From Chloroflexota bacterium (GTDB taxonomy: Bacteria > Chloroflexota > Dormibacteria > Dormibacterales > Dormibacteraceae): a stretch of 6,587 bases of DNA. A program made the translations under genes and the position numbers. The notes below the pieces were generated by a model. It did not search any database. It had not been told where the DNA came from and saw nothing but the letters and a program-made list of their open reading frames with translations. Below, one piece after another: positions 1 to 6,041 of this stretch (the first letter of the stretch is position 1; each line of letters starts with the position of its first letter). The DNA lies in contig VBGE01000282.1 in assembly GCA_005880345.1 (NCBI GenBank), positions 1-6,587 of the forward strand, in the 5' to 3' direction.

Positions 1-1023
1 GAGGATGGTCGGCCACATGCACATCATCGATTCGTACGCGGCCTGCGCGTCCGGCGCCTTGGACGATGTCAGCGCGCCGCCGCCCCGGAACGGCAGGTTG
101 TAGTGCCGCGCCATCTGCGCGCTCGCGAGAATTCCCATCGCGGATTCGGGCGTGCCGAACGCCGGGCTGCCCGACTGCATGTCGGTGTTGGTGAGAAACG
201 ACCCGTAGACGCTGGGCGTGCCCGGCCGGATGAGCTGGACCAGGGCGATGCCGGCAAGAGCCTCGGCGGTCTGCTGGGCGACTGTCCCCGCGAGACCCAT
301 CGGCGACATCGCGCCCGCCATCAGAAATGGAGTGACGATCACGGGTTGGCCGGCTTCTGAGTACTCGAGGAGCGCACCCAGCATGCGGTCGTCATACCGG
401 AGGGGGCTGTTGACGTTGATCAGGCTGATCACGGCCGGCGTCTTCTCGATGCTCTCGCGTCCGCCGCAGACGATGGAGGCCATCTCCACCGTGTCGCGCG
501 CGTTCTCGGCCGAGATGACGCTGCCCATGAACGGTTTGTCGGTCCAGCGGATGTGGGAATACACCATGTCGAGGTGCCGCGTCCCCAGCGGCAAATCCTC
601 AGGCTCGACCGTCGTGCCCCCGGCGCAGTGGATCTGCTCGACCGCCTGGGACAGCTTGTCGAAGTTGGTGAAGTCCTCGATCGTCGCCCCTCGGCGGCCG
701 CGCTGCAGGTCGGTGACGAACGGCGGACCGTAAACGGGGGCGGTGACCACGTTGTCGCCGCCGAGGATCACGCTTCGAGCGCGGTTCCTGGCCTGCAGCT
801 CGAACGTGGCCGGCGTCTTGGCGACCTGCTCCATGACGAAGGCCCGCTCGAAACGGACCCGGCTGTCCTCGACCCGCATGCCGGCGTCCCGGAAGAGGTC
901 TCGGGCCCGGTCGTGGAGGAAGTCGATCCCGATCTCCTCCAGGATGTTCATGGCCTGCTCGTGAATCGTGTTCACTTCGTCCCCGGACAGCAGGTCGTAA
1001 GGCTTAAGGCGGTTCTTCCACAC
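1..1023 (-). CDS. Trimethylamine methyltransferase (MttB) family protein, partial (3' end outside window)
   Basis: The minus strand is open from position 1023 to the edge, giving 341 residues without a stop; MttB-family proteins are usually about 500 long, so roughly the last third is missing. Family-type features are an N-terminal helix segment LLSGDEVNTIHEQAMNILEE (11-30) followed by IGIDF, the stretch TPFLMAGAMSPMGLAGTVAQ (231-250) with QQTAEALAG after it, and FRGGGALTSSKAPDAQAAYE (312-331). Known members transfer a methyl group from trimethylamine, glycine betaine or related quaternary amines to a corrinoid protein in the cytoplasm. No in-frame amber codon occurs in the visible part, so this looks like the common non-pyrrolysine branch, whose substrate cannot be told from sequence. 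The start is a GTG at 1023-1021: an in-frame TGA lies at 1032-1030 and the family's N-terminal segment begins almost at once. A weak GAGG lies 4 nt upstream. No corrinoid-protein gene is visible; it could lie left of the window. Confidence 0.9.
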   Translation of the reverse strand, partial: MWKNRLKPYDLLSGDEVNTIHEQAMNILEEIGIDFLHDRARDLFRDAGMRVEDSRVRFERAFVMEQVAKTPATFELQARNRARSVILGGDNVVTAPVYGPPFVTDLQRGRRGATIEDFTNFDKLSQAVEQIHCAGGTTVEPEDLPLGTRHLDMVYSHIRWTDKPFMGSVISAENARDTVEMASIVCGGRESIEKTPAVISLINVNSPLRYDDRMLGALLEYSEAGQPVIVTPFLMAGAMSPMGLAGTVAQQTAEALAGIALVQLIRPGTPSVYGSFLTNTDMQSGSPAFGTPESAMGILASAQMARHYNLPFRGGGALTSSKAPDAQAAYESMMCMWPTIL

Positions 1024-1085
1024 GGAGCCTCAATCTTGAACCGTCACCGCATGTGGTAACGTAGGCGCTGCCCATTGGGGCGCTA

Positions 1086-1102
1086 GGTCCCGCCTGGGGA
1101 CC
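1086..1102. repeat. Perfect 6-bp inverted repeat in the divergent spacer
   Basis: GGTCCC (1086-1091) and GGGACC (1097-1102) are exact reverse complements separated by 5 nt. The repeat lies between the divergent MttB-family and helicase genes, 63 bp upstream of the first and 64 bp upstream of the second. It could be an operator for a dimeric regulator or a small hairpin in either leader. In GC-rich DNA such a short repeat may also arise by chance, and no T-run follows on either strand. Confidence 0.35.
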
Positions 1103-1111
1103 CCTTCTGAC

Positions 1112-1141
1112 TTGACTTGATCCCCATCACAAACCTATCCA
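1112..1141 (+). promoter_or_regulatory. Weak promoter candidate for the helicase gene
   Basis: TTGACT (1112-1117) matches five of six bases of the sigma-70 -35 consensus and sits in a local duplication of GACTT. TATCCA (1136-1141), 18 nt downstream, is only a poor -10 match. A start a few bases further on would leave a leader of about 20 nt before the ATG at 1167. This is the best candidate I see in the spacer, but the -10 element is weak. Confidence 0.25.
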
Positions 1142-1166
1142 GCACAACCTTCAAGGCTCGCCTGGT

Positions 1167-3596
1167 ATGAGCACGCCCATCCCCGGCGATGTCCTGCCGC
1201 TCTGGAACCCGGACATCCCGGGCGAGGAGATAGCGACCGGGCGCCTCGGCATCCGCATCCGCCCGGGCACCCCCGCGGCCGCCAAGGTGCTGGCCCTGGA
1301 GGCCCACGGCGGCGCCGAGCTGTTGCGCCAGCTGCTCGAAGAGCAGAAGGTCATCGACGGCACCTACATCGTCGTCAAGCCGGAGAAGCCGCTCGAGTTC
1401 GTCGGCCAGGTCAGCACCACCCTCCTGACCGGCAAGCTGGGCCGGACACCGATGGGCCTGGCCCTCGAGATCACCGACTGGCAGGAGCTCGAAGGCGCAT
1501 ACGAGATGGAAAAGAACCGCCTCCGGCTCGGATTCCAGGAGCTGCACATCGTCAAGGAGTGGGATGGCGACCTGGAGGGGTTCACCGCCGTCGTCCTGCG
1601 CGAGCAGGCCAAGACCCACCCGATGCTCGACTCCACGATGCGCTTCATCGAGCACCTGCGGGACTACCGCGAAAAGCTCGCCGAGGCGGCCGTCCGCCGC
1701 TACGAGGCCAGCGAGCAGTGGATCGAGTGTCCGAAGTGCGAGACGGAGGTACCGACATCCAACGGCATCCACTGCCCGAGCTGCGGTGAGGACATGCGCG
1801 GCGGCGAGTACGTGCGCGCCATCCTCCACCTGGTCGACGACGCGGACGGCCGGATCTACCGCGGCATCGACTCGCTGACGGTGCGCTCGGCCGGCTTCCC
1901 CGAGTACCGAGGCATGTCGCTCGACCGGATCCAGGGCTCCAACCTCTCAGTCAGCTTCCGCCGGTACGACCCGCTGCCCGACGAGGGCATCGTGCTGCCG
2001 ACCGCGAGCGTGGAGATGTTCGAGGCGCAGCGTTCGGTCATCCGGCAGCTGCAGATCGGGAGCCCGCGCACCGGCGCGCTCGCCGCCGAGCTGGCCGACA
2101 CCGGCTGGCTGGGCAGCCCTCCGCGCGTCGCGCTGGACGGCAAGAAAGCCCACCATCTGCCCGACCCCAACGAGGAGCAGGCCGATGCTGTCGCTCGCGT
2201 GATGGGCATGCGCCCGGGCCAGCTGTACCTCATCCAGGGCCCGCCCGGGACCGGCAAGACAACCGCGATCGTCGAGTCGATCCGTCGCATCCTGGCTCGC
2301 AACCCGAACGCCTCGATCCTCCTGTCGTCGCATTCCAACGACGCGGTCGACACAGGCCAGGAGCGTCTGCTCGGCTTTTCCCACGTGCGTCAGGCCCGCA
2401 TCGCAGAGCCGGGCAAGGTCCCTCGCCGGCTGCGGCCGACGCTCGTCGAGGGCGACGACCTCGAGCCTTACAACCTGGTGGCCGGGACCTGCAACCGCCT
2501 GACCATCGACTCGCGATTGCGATTCAAGGTGTTCGACTGGCTCATCCTCGACGAGGCCAACAAGGTGCGCTCCAACGAGGCTCTGGCCCTGATGCCCCTG
2601 GCCAAGCGCTGGGTGATGATCGGCGACCTCAACCAGCTGCCACCGGTGATGGAGGAGGCGGCGTCCACGTTCACGGTGGAGCAGCCACTCGACGAGCTGG
2701 TGCGCGACGACAGCTTCTACGGCTGGATCTGGGACAAGGTCCCCGCCGGCTCCAAGATCATGCTGCCCCGCCAGTACAGAATGCGCGAGCCGATCGGCCG
2801 CGTCGTGTCGGACCTCTTCTACGACGGCAAGCTCATCCACGAGGCGCCACACCCGCGCATGCCGCTGCCGTGGCCGTTCGACCGTGAGCTGGTCTGGGTC
2901 GACACCGGCGCGCAGGACGAGTATCGCGACGCCCAGCGATCCGTGGCCAACGAGTTCGAGGTCGCGCTGTGCAAGGACATCACCTCGATCATCCGCCGGC
3001 GCGTGCGCAAGGCGAAGCTGGCCGTGATCGCGATGTACAACTCGCAGGTCAACCGCCTGCAGGGCGCGCTGAAGGGCATCGTGCCCCCCGACGACATCGA
3101 GTCGGTCGACGCCTTCGAAGGCCGTGAGTCGGACGGCGTGATCCTTTCGCTCGTGCGGTCGAACGATCGCGCGGCGATCGGCTTCCTCAACGACCCGAAC
3201 CGGGTCAACGTGGCCATCTCCCGAGCCAAGAAGATCCTGGTCATCGTGGGCGACTCCAAGACGGTCATCGGCGGCGCGCCCGAGCTCTTCGGGCCGCTTT
3301 TCGAGCACTGCAAGGAGGAGGGCCTGGTGGCCGGGGTCGGCGCCGTGGTCACCGCCTGCCAGAGGGTCGGCATCCGCTCCCAGGTGCAGCGCCTTTCCCG
3401 CCCGCACCGCGGAGAACGGCGGGCCAGGCGGCGCCGTCGCGGCCAGCGCGTGCCCGCCGAGGGCATGCCGGCCAACGGAGAGGCCTTGTCGCCGAACGGC
3501 TCGCAGCCGCTGGAGCCGGCGGTCGAAGCGAACGGCGCGCCCGAGCAGGTGGGCGAGCCAGAACCGATCGAGGCTAAGACCGACTCAGAATCCTGA
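1167..3596 (+). CDS. Superfamily 1 (UPF1/DNA2-NAM7-like) helicase with zinc ribbon and basic tail
   Basis: This 809-residue protein is a predicted ATP-driven DNA or RNA helicase. The motor motifs are in order: NEEQADAV (335-342, Q-motif region), Walker A GPPGTGKT (358-365, K364), motif Ia SSHSNDAVD (387-395), Walker B LDEAN (461-465), motif III GDLNQLPPV (486-494), QYRMREPI (536-543), motif V DAFEGRESDGVI (648-659) and motif VI NVAISRAKK (681-689, R686). Together they give the AAA_11/AAA_12 arrangement of UPF1-like SF1B enzymes, which generally move 5' to 3'. A CPKC...CPSC ribbon (188-206) lies in a roughly 330-residue N-terminal region I do not recognise. The C-terminus (about 745-809) is an Arg cluster, RRARRRRRGQR (751-761), followed by a Pro/Glu/Asn-rich and probably disordered tail. 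One oddity is DEANK, where UPF1-like proteins usually have DEAxQ. The first in-frame ATG after a TGA at 1113 is at 1167, with a weak AAGG 10 nt upstream. A HIT gene follows after 25 bp. Polarity and substrate (RNA or DNA) are open. Confidence 0.93.
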   Translation: MSTPIPGDVLPLWNPDIPGEEIATGRLGIRIRPGTPAAAKVLALEAHGGAELLRQLLEEQKVIDGTYIVVKPEKPLEFVGQVSTTLLTGKLGRTPMGLALEITDWQELEGAYEMEKNRLRLGFQELHIVKEWDGDLEGFTAVVLREQAKTHPMLDSTMRFIEHLRDYREKLAEAAVRRYEASEQWIECPKCETEVPTSNGIHCPSCGEDMRGGEYVRAILHLVDDADGRIYRGIDSLTVRSAGFPEYRGMSLDRIQGSNLSVSFRRYDPLPDEGIVLPTASVEMFEAQRSVIRQLQIGSPRTGALAAELADTGWLGSPPRVALDGKKAHHLPDPNEEQADAVARVMGMRPGQLYLIQGPPGTGKTTAIVESIRRILARNPNASILLSSHSNDAVDTGQERLLGFSHVRQARIAEPGKVPRRLRPTLVEGDDLEPYNLVAGTCNRLTIDSRLRFKVFDWLILDEANKVRSNEALALMPLAKRWVMIGDLNQLPPVMEEAASTFTVEQPLDELVRDDSFYGWIWDKVPAGSKIMLPRQYRMREPIGRVVSDLFYDGKLIHEAPHPRMPLPWPFDRELVWVDTGAQDEYRDAQRSVANEFEVALCKDITSIIRRRVRKAKLAVIAMYNSQVNRLQGALKGIVPPDDIESVDAFEGRESDGVILSLVRSNDRAAIGFLNDPNRVNVAISRAKKILVIVGDSKTVIGGAPELFGPLFEHCKEEGLVAGVGAVVTACQRVGIRSQVQRLSRPHRGERRARRRRRGQRVPAEGMPANGEALSPNGSQPLEPAVEANGAPEQVGEPEPIEAKTDSES

Positions 3597-3621
3597 ACCG
3601 CGCTTTAAAGTCTGGGGCGCG

Positions 3622-4059
3622 ATGGGCGACCAGTGCGTGTTCTGCGAGATCATCCGGGGCGAATCGCCGGTCAGCCTGACCTATCAGGACGACACCGTCG
3701 TCGCCTTCATGGACGTCCAGCCCATCACGCACGGGCACATGCTGGTCTTGCCTCGAGAGCATGCGGTGCTGATGACGGACATCAACGAAACGGCGGCCAT
3801 GCGCACGTTTCGGGTGGCGCGCAAGTTGGCCGCTGTCGCGCGGCACACACTCGGCGCGAGCGGCGTCAACTTGCTGGTGATGGATGGCGAGGCTGCTTAC
3901 CAGGACGTGCCCCATTTTCATGTGCACGTCATCCCGCGCTACCCGAAGGACGGGTTTGGGTTGACTTTCCCTCAAACCTACGAGCACCCGCCGGCGCGCG
4001 CGCAGCTCGATGCGATCGCAGCGGCGATTCGCGCGGCGGGCATACCCGCTACGGCGTGA
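3622..4059 (+). CDS. HIT-family nucleotide hydrolase (HINT/Fhit-like)
   Basis: The 145-residue protein is the full length expected for a compact bacterial HIT protein. The signature HFHVHVIPR (98-106) supplies the histidine triad H98/H100/H102, with H100 the expected nucleophile. The N-terminus MGDQCVFCEIIRGE has the CxxC (C5, C8) that in many bacterial members binds zinc together with downstream histidines; H47 in PREH is a candidate. GHMLVLPREH (38-47) is the usual strand and loop before the core. Known relatives cleave phosphoramidate or phosphoanhydride bonds in nucleotides such as adenosine 5'-monophosphoramidate, adenylated products or dinucleoside polyphosphates, in the cytoplasm; the substrate here cannot be assigned. 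In the segment before the triad, M87 and Y93 stand where many HINT proteins have Asn and Gly. It starts 25 bp after the helicase stop, with only a GGGG 4 nt upstream as a possible ribosome site, so translation may be coupled to the helicase. Its last 11 bp overlap the opposing lipoprotein gene. Confidence 0.93.
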   Translation: MGDQCVFCEIIRGESPVSLTYQDDTVVAFMDVQPITHGHMLVLPREHAVLMTDINETAAMRTFRVARKLAAVARHTLGASGVNLLVMDGEAAYQDVPHFHVHVIPRYPKDGFGLTFPQTYEHPPARAQLDAIAAAIRAAGIPATA

Positions 4060-4501
4060 CGGTGACCTTCAGGGAGTAGACCGCCAGGTACATCGGGCAC
4101 GCCAGGCCCGGCGAGCAAGCCGGGCCGGAGTTGGACGTCACGGTGACGTCGCCTCCCTTCCGCGCCTCGAACGCGGCCAGCGTGACGCCGCGTGCCGCCG
4201 TGGCCGCCGGATCGACGATGGGAGCCAGGACCGATTCATCGCTCGACGTGGGATGCGACCAGTTGTTCATCCCCTGACCGGCGCGCAGCACGACCTCGAG
4301 CTTCTGGCCTACATGCATGGTGACTGTCTGATCGGTGTTGGTGGCTGTGACATCGAACCCCAGGTGGTTCGGGCTCGGGGTCGACGTGGCGGGCGAACCG
4401 AAGCCGGTCGCCCCGCATGCGACCGCCAGCGTCGCCATGGTGGCCAGAATCACAAATGTCTTGCGGGTAAACCCGGTAAGGATGTGACTTACTGAATGCA
4501 A
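4049..4501 (-). CDS. Small secreted lipoprotein, chagasin-like beta-sandwich (putative)
   Basis: The product is 150 residues. A basic n-region (TRK, 12-14), a hydrophobic stretch and LAVACG (25-30) make a lipoprotein signal with C29 as the lipidated residue. A short Ser/Thr/Pro linker (about 31-45) leads to the mature domain. That domain has the rhythm of the chagasin/I42 inhibitor-like fold: VGQKLEVVLR (64-73), NNW (79-81), SSDESVL (86-92), a turn ARGVTLAAFEARKGGDVTVT (103-122) and a final strand SLKVTV (143-148). The inhibitory loops of true chagasins (NPTTG, RPW/F) are not conserved, so protease inhibition should not be assumed. C129 and C135 in ACSPGLAC could form a disulfide. The only start that includes the basic n-region is a TTG at 4501-4499, with no clear ribosome site; a GTG at codon 17 would lose the charged region. 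The gene is divergent from the next lipoprotein and converges on the HIT gene with an 11-bp overlap. The lipoprotein call is firm; the fold is inference. Confidence 0.78.
   Translation of the reverse strand: MHSVSHILTGFTRKTFVILATMATLAVACGATGFGSPATSTPSPNHLGFDVTATNTDQTVTMHVGQKLEVVLRAGQGMNNWSHPTSSDESVLAPIVDPAATAARGVTLAAFEARKGGDVTVTSNSGPACSPGLACPMYLAVYSLKVTVTP
4105..4126. terminator. GC-only hairpin, possible terminator for the helicase-HIT transcript
   Basis: GGCCCGGC (4105-4112) and GCCGGGCC (4119-4126) form a perfect 8-bp stem with a 6-nt loop. It begins 46 nt after the HIT stop and lies inside the opposing lipoprotein gene, over the codons for its two-cysteine ACSPGLAC motif. Because the two genes overlap at their 3' ends, any stop signal for the plus-strand transcript has to lie in this gene. 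No T-tract follows, so it is not a classical intrinsic terminator. It may be a U-less hairpin of the kind proposed for GC-rich bacteria, or a by-product of the coding sequence. Confidence 0.35.
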
Positions 4502-4564
4502 ATCAGTTACCGAAACGAGCCTCGTCGCATTGGGGTAACAGAGGGAGATAACATCGGCTGCTCA
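4502..4564. promoter_or_regulatory. Shared 63-bp divergent control region of two lipoprotein genes, with inverted repeat
   Basis: The space between the minus-strand lipoprotein start (4501) and the preferred plus-strand lipoprotein start (4565) must carry at least part of both promoters. It contains a perfect inverted repeat, GTTACC (4506-4511) and GGTAAC (4534-4539), with 22 nt between the arms, a spacing of about 28 bp or nearly three helix turns between equivalent bases. That suits a dimeric regulator but is unproven. AGGGAG at 4542-4547 looks like a ribosome site but lies 17 nt from the ATG at 4565, which is too far. I see no clear -35/-10 pair on either strand. Confidence 0.4.
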
Positions 4565-6031
4565 ATGCTCAAAATAGCCGCCACCTCGGCGGCCGCCCTG
4601 CTTCTGGCCGCGTGCTCGGGCACGACCGCCGCACCTGCCCATTCACCCTCCCCCCTCACCGGTGGCCTCACGCAGGGTTTGATCGCGTACGTCGCCGACC
4701 AGGGTGTCGGCGTGCTCGACCCCGCCACCGGCAAGTCGACCATCGTCGCGCCGCTGCCGCCCGGGGCATTTCGTGTTGCCGGTCCGGTGTGGGCGTCGGC
4801 CCCCAACCTGAATCACCGCGTCATCTATTTCACCGTCCATGACGACCGGCCGCCCGAGAGCCGGACCTCGAGCGGCGTTGTGCCGTACGACTGGCTGTTT
4901 CGCGTCGACCCGTTCGCGGGGACCATAGAGCCGGTCGCGGCGTCGCAGGACTCGCAGAGCGAGGGTCCCTTCGGCCTGGTCGCCAACGATCACTACCTCG
5001 CCCTCTCGGTCGGCTGCTGCACCTCCTACGAGGTGGACGCCCTCGACCTCACCCGGGCAGCCGGCGGTCTGAAGACCCTCTCCAAGCCACCGGCTCAAGC
5101 GGCCTTTTTCACCGAGGGGCTGGCGCCGGGCAGCTCGGGCCTGGTTGCGGTGCGCGAGGTCGGGACGGGCACGTGGTACTGGCTGAATGCAGACGCGGGC
5201 GTGCTGAACCCGTTTCCTCTGTCGCTCGGCCCTGAAGATGGCCCGCTGGCGATCAGCCCGGACGGCACGACTGTCGCGGTCGCGCTACCCGACCACGGAG
5301 CCCTGATCGAGCCGATCAACAGCGGGCTGCCGATCGCGTCACAGACCCAGACCGCGAACCCCAGCGGGTCGGCCTCGCCGGCTGCCTCGACGCACCCGAC
5401 CGCCACGGCGGCCGTGATTGCGCCCAAGCGAGTGAACTCCAAGCTGCAGCACCCGGACGGCCTGGCGTGGAGCCCGGACGGAAAGCAGCTCGCCCTCGCG
5501 GTCAACGGCGAGGTCGAGATGTACAACGCGGCAGCGGCCGACGGCGGGCCTGCCGGCAAGTTCCTCGCGGGCGCCAACGTGGTCGGGGTGGCGTGGTCGG
5601 GCCCGATGCCCAACCACACCGTCGCCATGCTCAAGGCGAGCCCGGGACCGGTGTCATTTGTCGACGCCCTCTTGAAATCGACCGCACTCCCTGCGGCGGC
5701 GGACACTCCGCAGAATCGGCCTTTGACGAAGGTCTATATCTGGCAGTTCGACTCGACCAAAACGTCGCCCGAGGAGGCCATCGTCGACGCCACACCGGCG
5801 GTGCTCGCGAAGTACCCTCCGCTGAGCGGCGGCGTGGTGTTCCATCACTGGGCGCCCACAGACACGTGGGCGCTGGTCGGCGGCTGCTTGCGCTATCGCG
5901 TGGTGGTCGGCGGCAGCATCCCTCCGACTGCCTCGACGGTCGGCCTCAGTGAGAACACGCTGTGTTCGGCCAGGCCGTCGCCGAGCCCGTCGCCCAGTCA
6001 TTCCCCGACCGCGAGCCCGTCTCACTCTTAG
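4565..6031 (+). CDS. Large lipoprotein with beta-propeller (WD40/TolB-like) repeats and Ser/Pro tail
   Basis: From the ATG at 4565 the product is 488 residues. MLKIAATSAAALLLAACSG is a textbook lipoprotein signal with C17 as the lipidated residue, followed by a Ser/Pro linker. An in-frame ATG at 4496 would add 23 polar residues before the signal and overlap the divergent gene, so 4565 is preferred. The body has beta-propeller-type blades: GLIAYVADQGVGVLDPATGK (38-57), LAISPDGTTVAVA (228-240) and LAWSPDGKQLALAVNGEVEMY (about 300-320). The SPDG turns are typical of TolB/WD40-like repeats. A Ser/Thr/Ala/Pro linker (about 257-287) interrupts the propeller between the last two. Cysteines at 151-152, 441 and 467 could form disulfides outside the cell. 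The C-terminus is Ser/Pro-rich. I recognise no catalytic motif; the likely role is surface binding or scaffolding, and the specific function is unknown. It ends 10 bp before the acyl-CoA synthetase gene. Confidence 0.85.
   Translation: MLKIAATSAAALLLAACSGTTAAPAHSPSPLTGGLTQGLIAYVADQGVGVLDPATGKSTIVAPLPPGAFRVAGPVWASAPNLNHRVIYFTVHDDRPPESRTSSGVVPYDWLFRVDPFAGTIEPVAASQDSQSEGPFGLVANDHYLALSVGCCTSYEVDALDLTRAAGGLKTLSKPPAQAAFFTEGLAPGSSGLVAVREVGTGTWYWLNADAGVLNPFPLSLGPEDGPLAISPDGTTVAVALPDHGALIEPINSGLPIASQTQTANPSGSASPAASTHPTATAAVIAPKRVNSKLQHPDGLAWSPDGKQLALAVNGEVEMYNAAAADGGPAGKFLAGANVVGVAWSGPMPNHTVAMLKASPGPVSFVDALLKSTALPAAADTPQNRPLTKVYIWQFDSTKTSPEEAIVDATPAVLAKYPPLSGGVVFHHWAPTDTWALVGGCLRYRVVVGGSIPPTASTVGLSENTLCSARPSPSPSPSHSPTASPSHS
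5966..6028 (+). repeat. Low-complexity Ser/Pro-coding tail
   Basis: The last 21 codons of the large lipoprotein encode a tract that includes SPSPSPSHSPTASPSHS, with near-repeats of GAGCCCGTC at the DNA level. Ser/Pro tracts of this kind are usually flexible linkers or O-glycosylation targets in surface proteins. A position at the extreme C-terminus, with no domain after it, is less usual than one next to the lipid anchor. Confidence 0.7.
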
Positions 6032-6041
6032 CATCAAGGCG

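Noticed and set aside
218..733. Plus-strand open frames opposite the methyltransferase (also 553-1059)
   Set aside because: The minus strand gives a clear MttB-family protein over the whole stretch; the plus-strand products have shadow composition.
1083..1829. Minus-strand open frame of 248 codons opposite the helicase N-terminus
   Set aside because: It is antisense to the continuous helicase frame, has the same shadow composition and resembles no family I know.
1947..3407. Long minus-strand open frame (486 codons) opposite the helicase
   Set aside because: The plus strand carries every helicase motif across the same stretch. The antisense product is His/Asp/Val/Leu-rich with no recognisable motif, as expected of a third-position shadow in GC-rich DNA.
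3603..3610. CTTTAAAG palindrome between helicase and HIT genes as a promoter -10 element
   Set aside because: No -35 element lies at the right distance, and the short spacing fits cotranscription better. It is simply an AT-rich patch in the spacer.
4496..4564. Earlier ATG at 4496 for the large lipoprotein
   Set aside because: It would put 23 polar residues before a perfect lipoprotein signal and overlap the start of the divergent gene; the ATG at 4565 places the lipobox cysteine at residue 17.
5095..5706. Minus-strand open frame of 203 codons inside the large lipoprotein
   Set aside because: The plus-strand frame has a lipoprotein signal and propeller repeats running through it; the antisense frame has neither a signal nor motifs.
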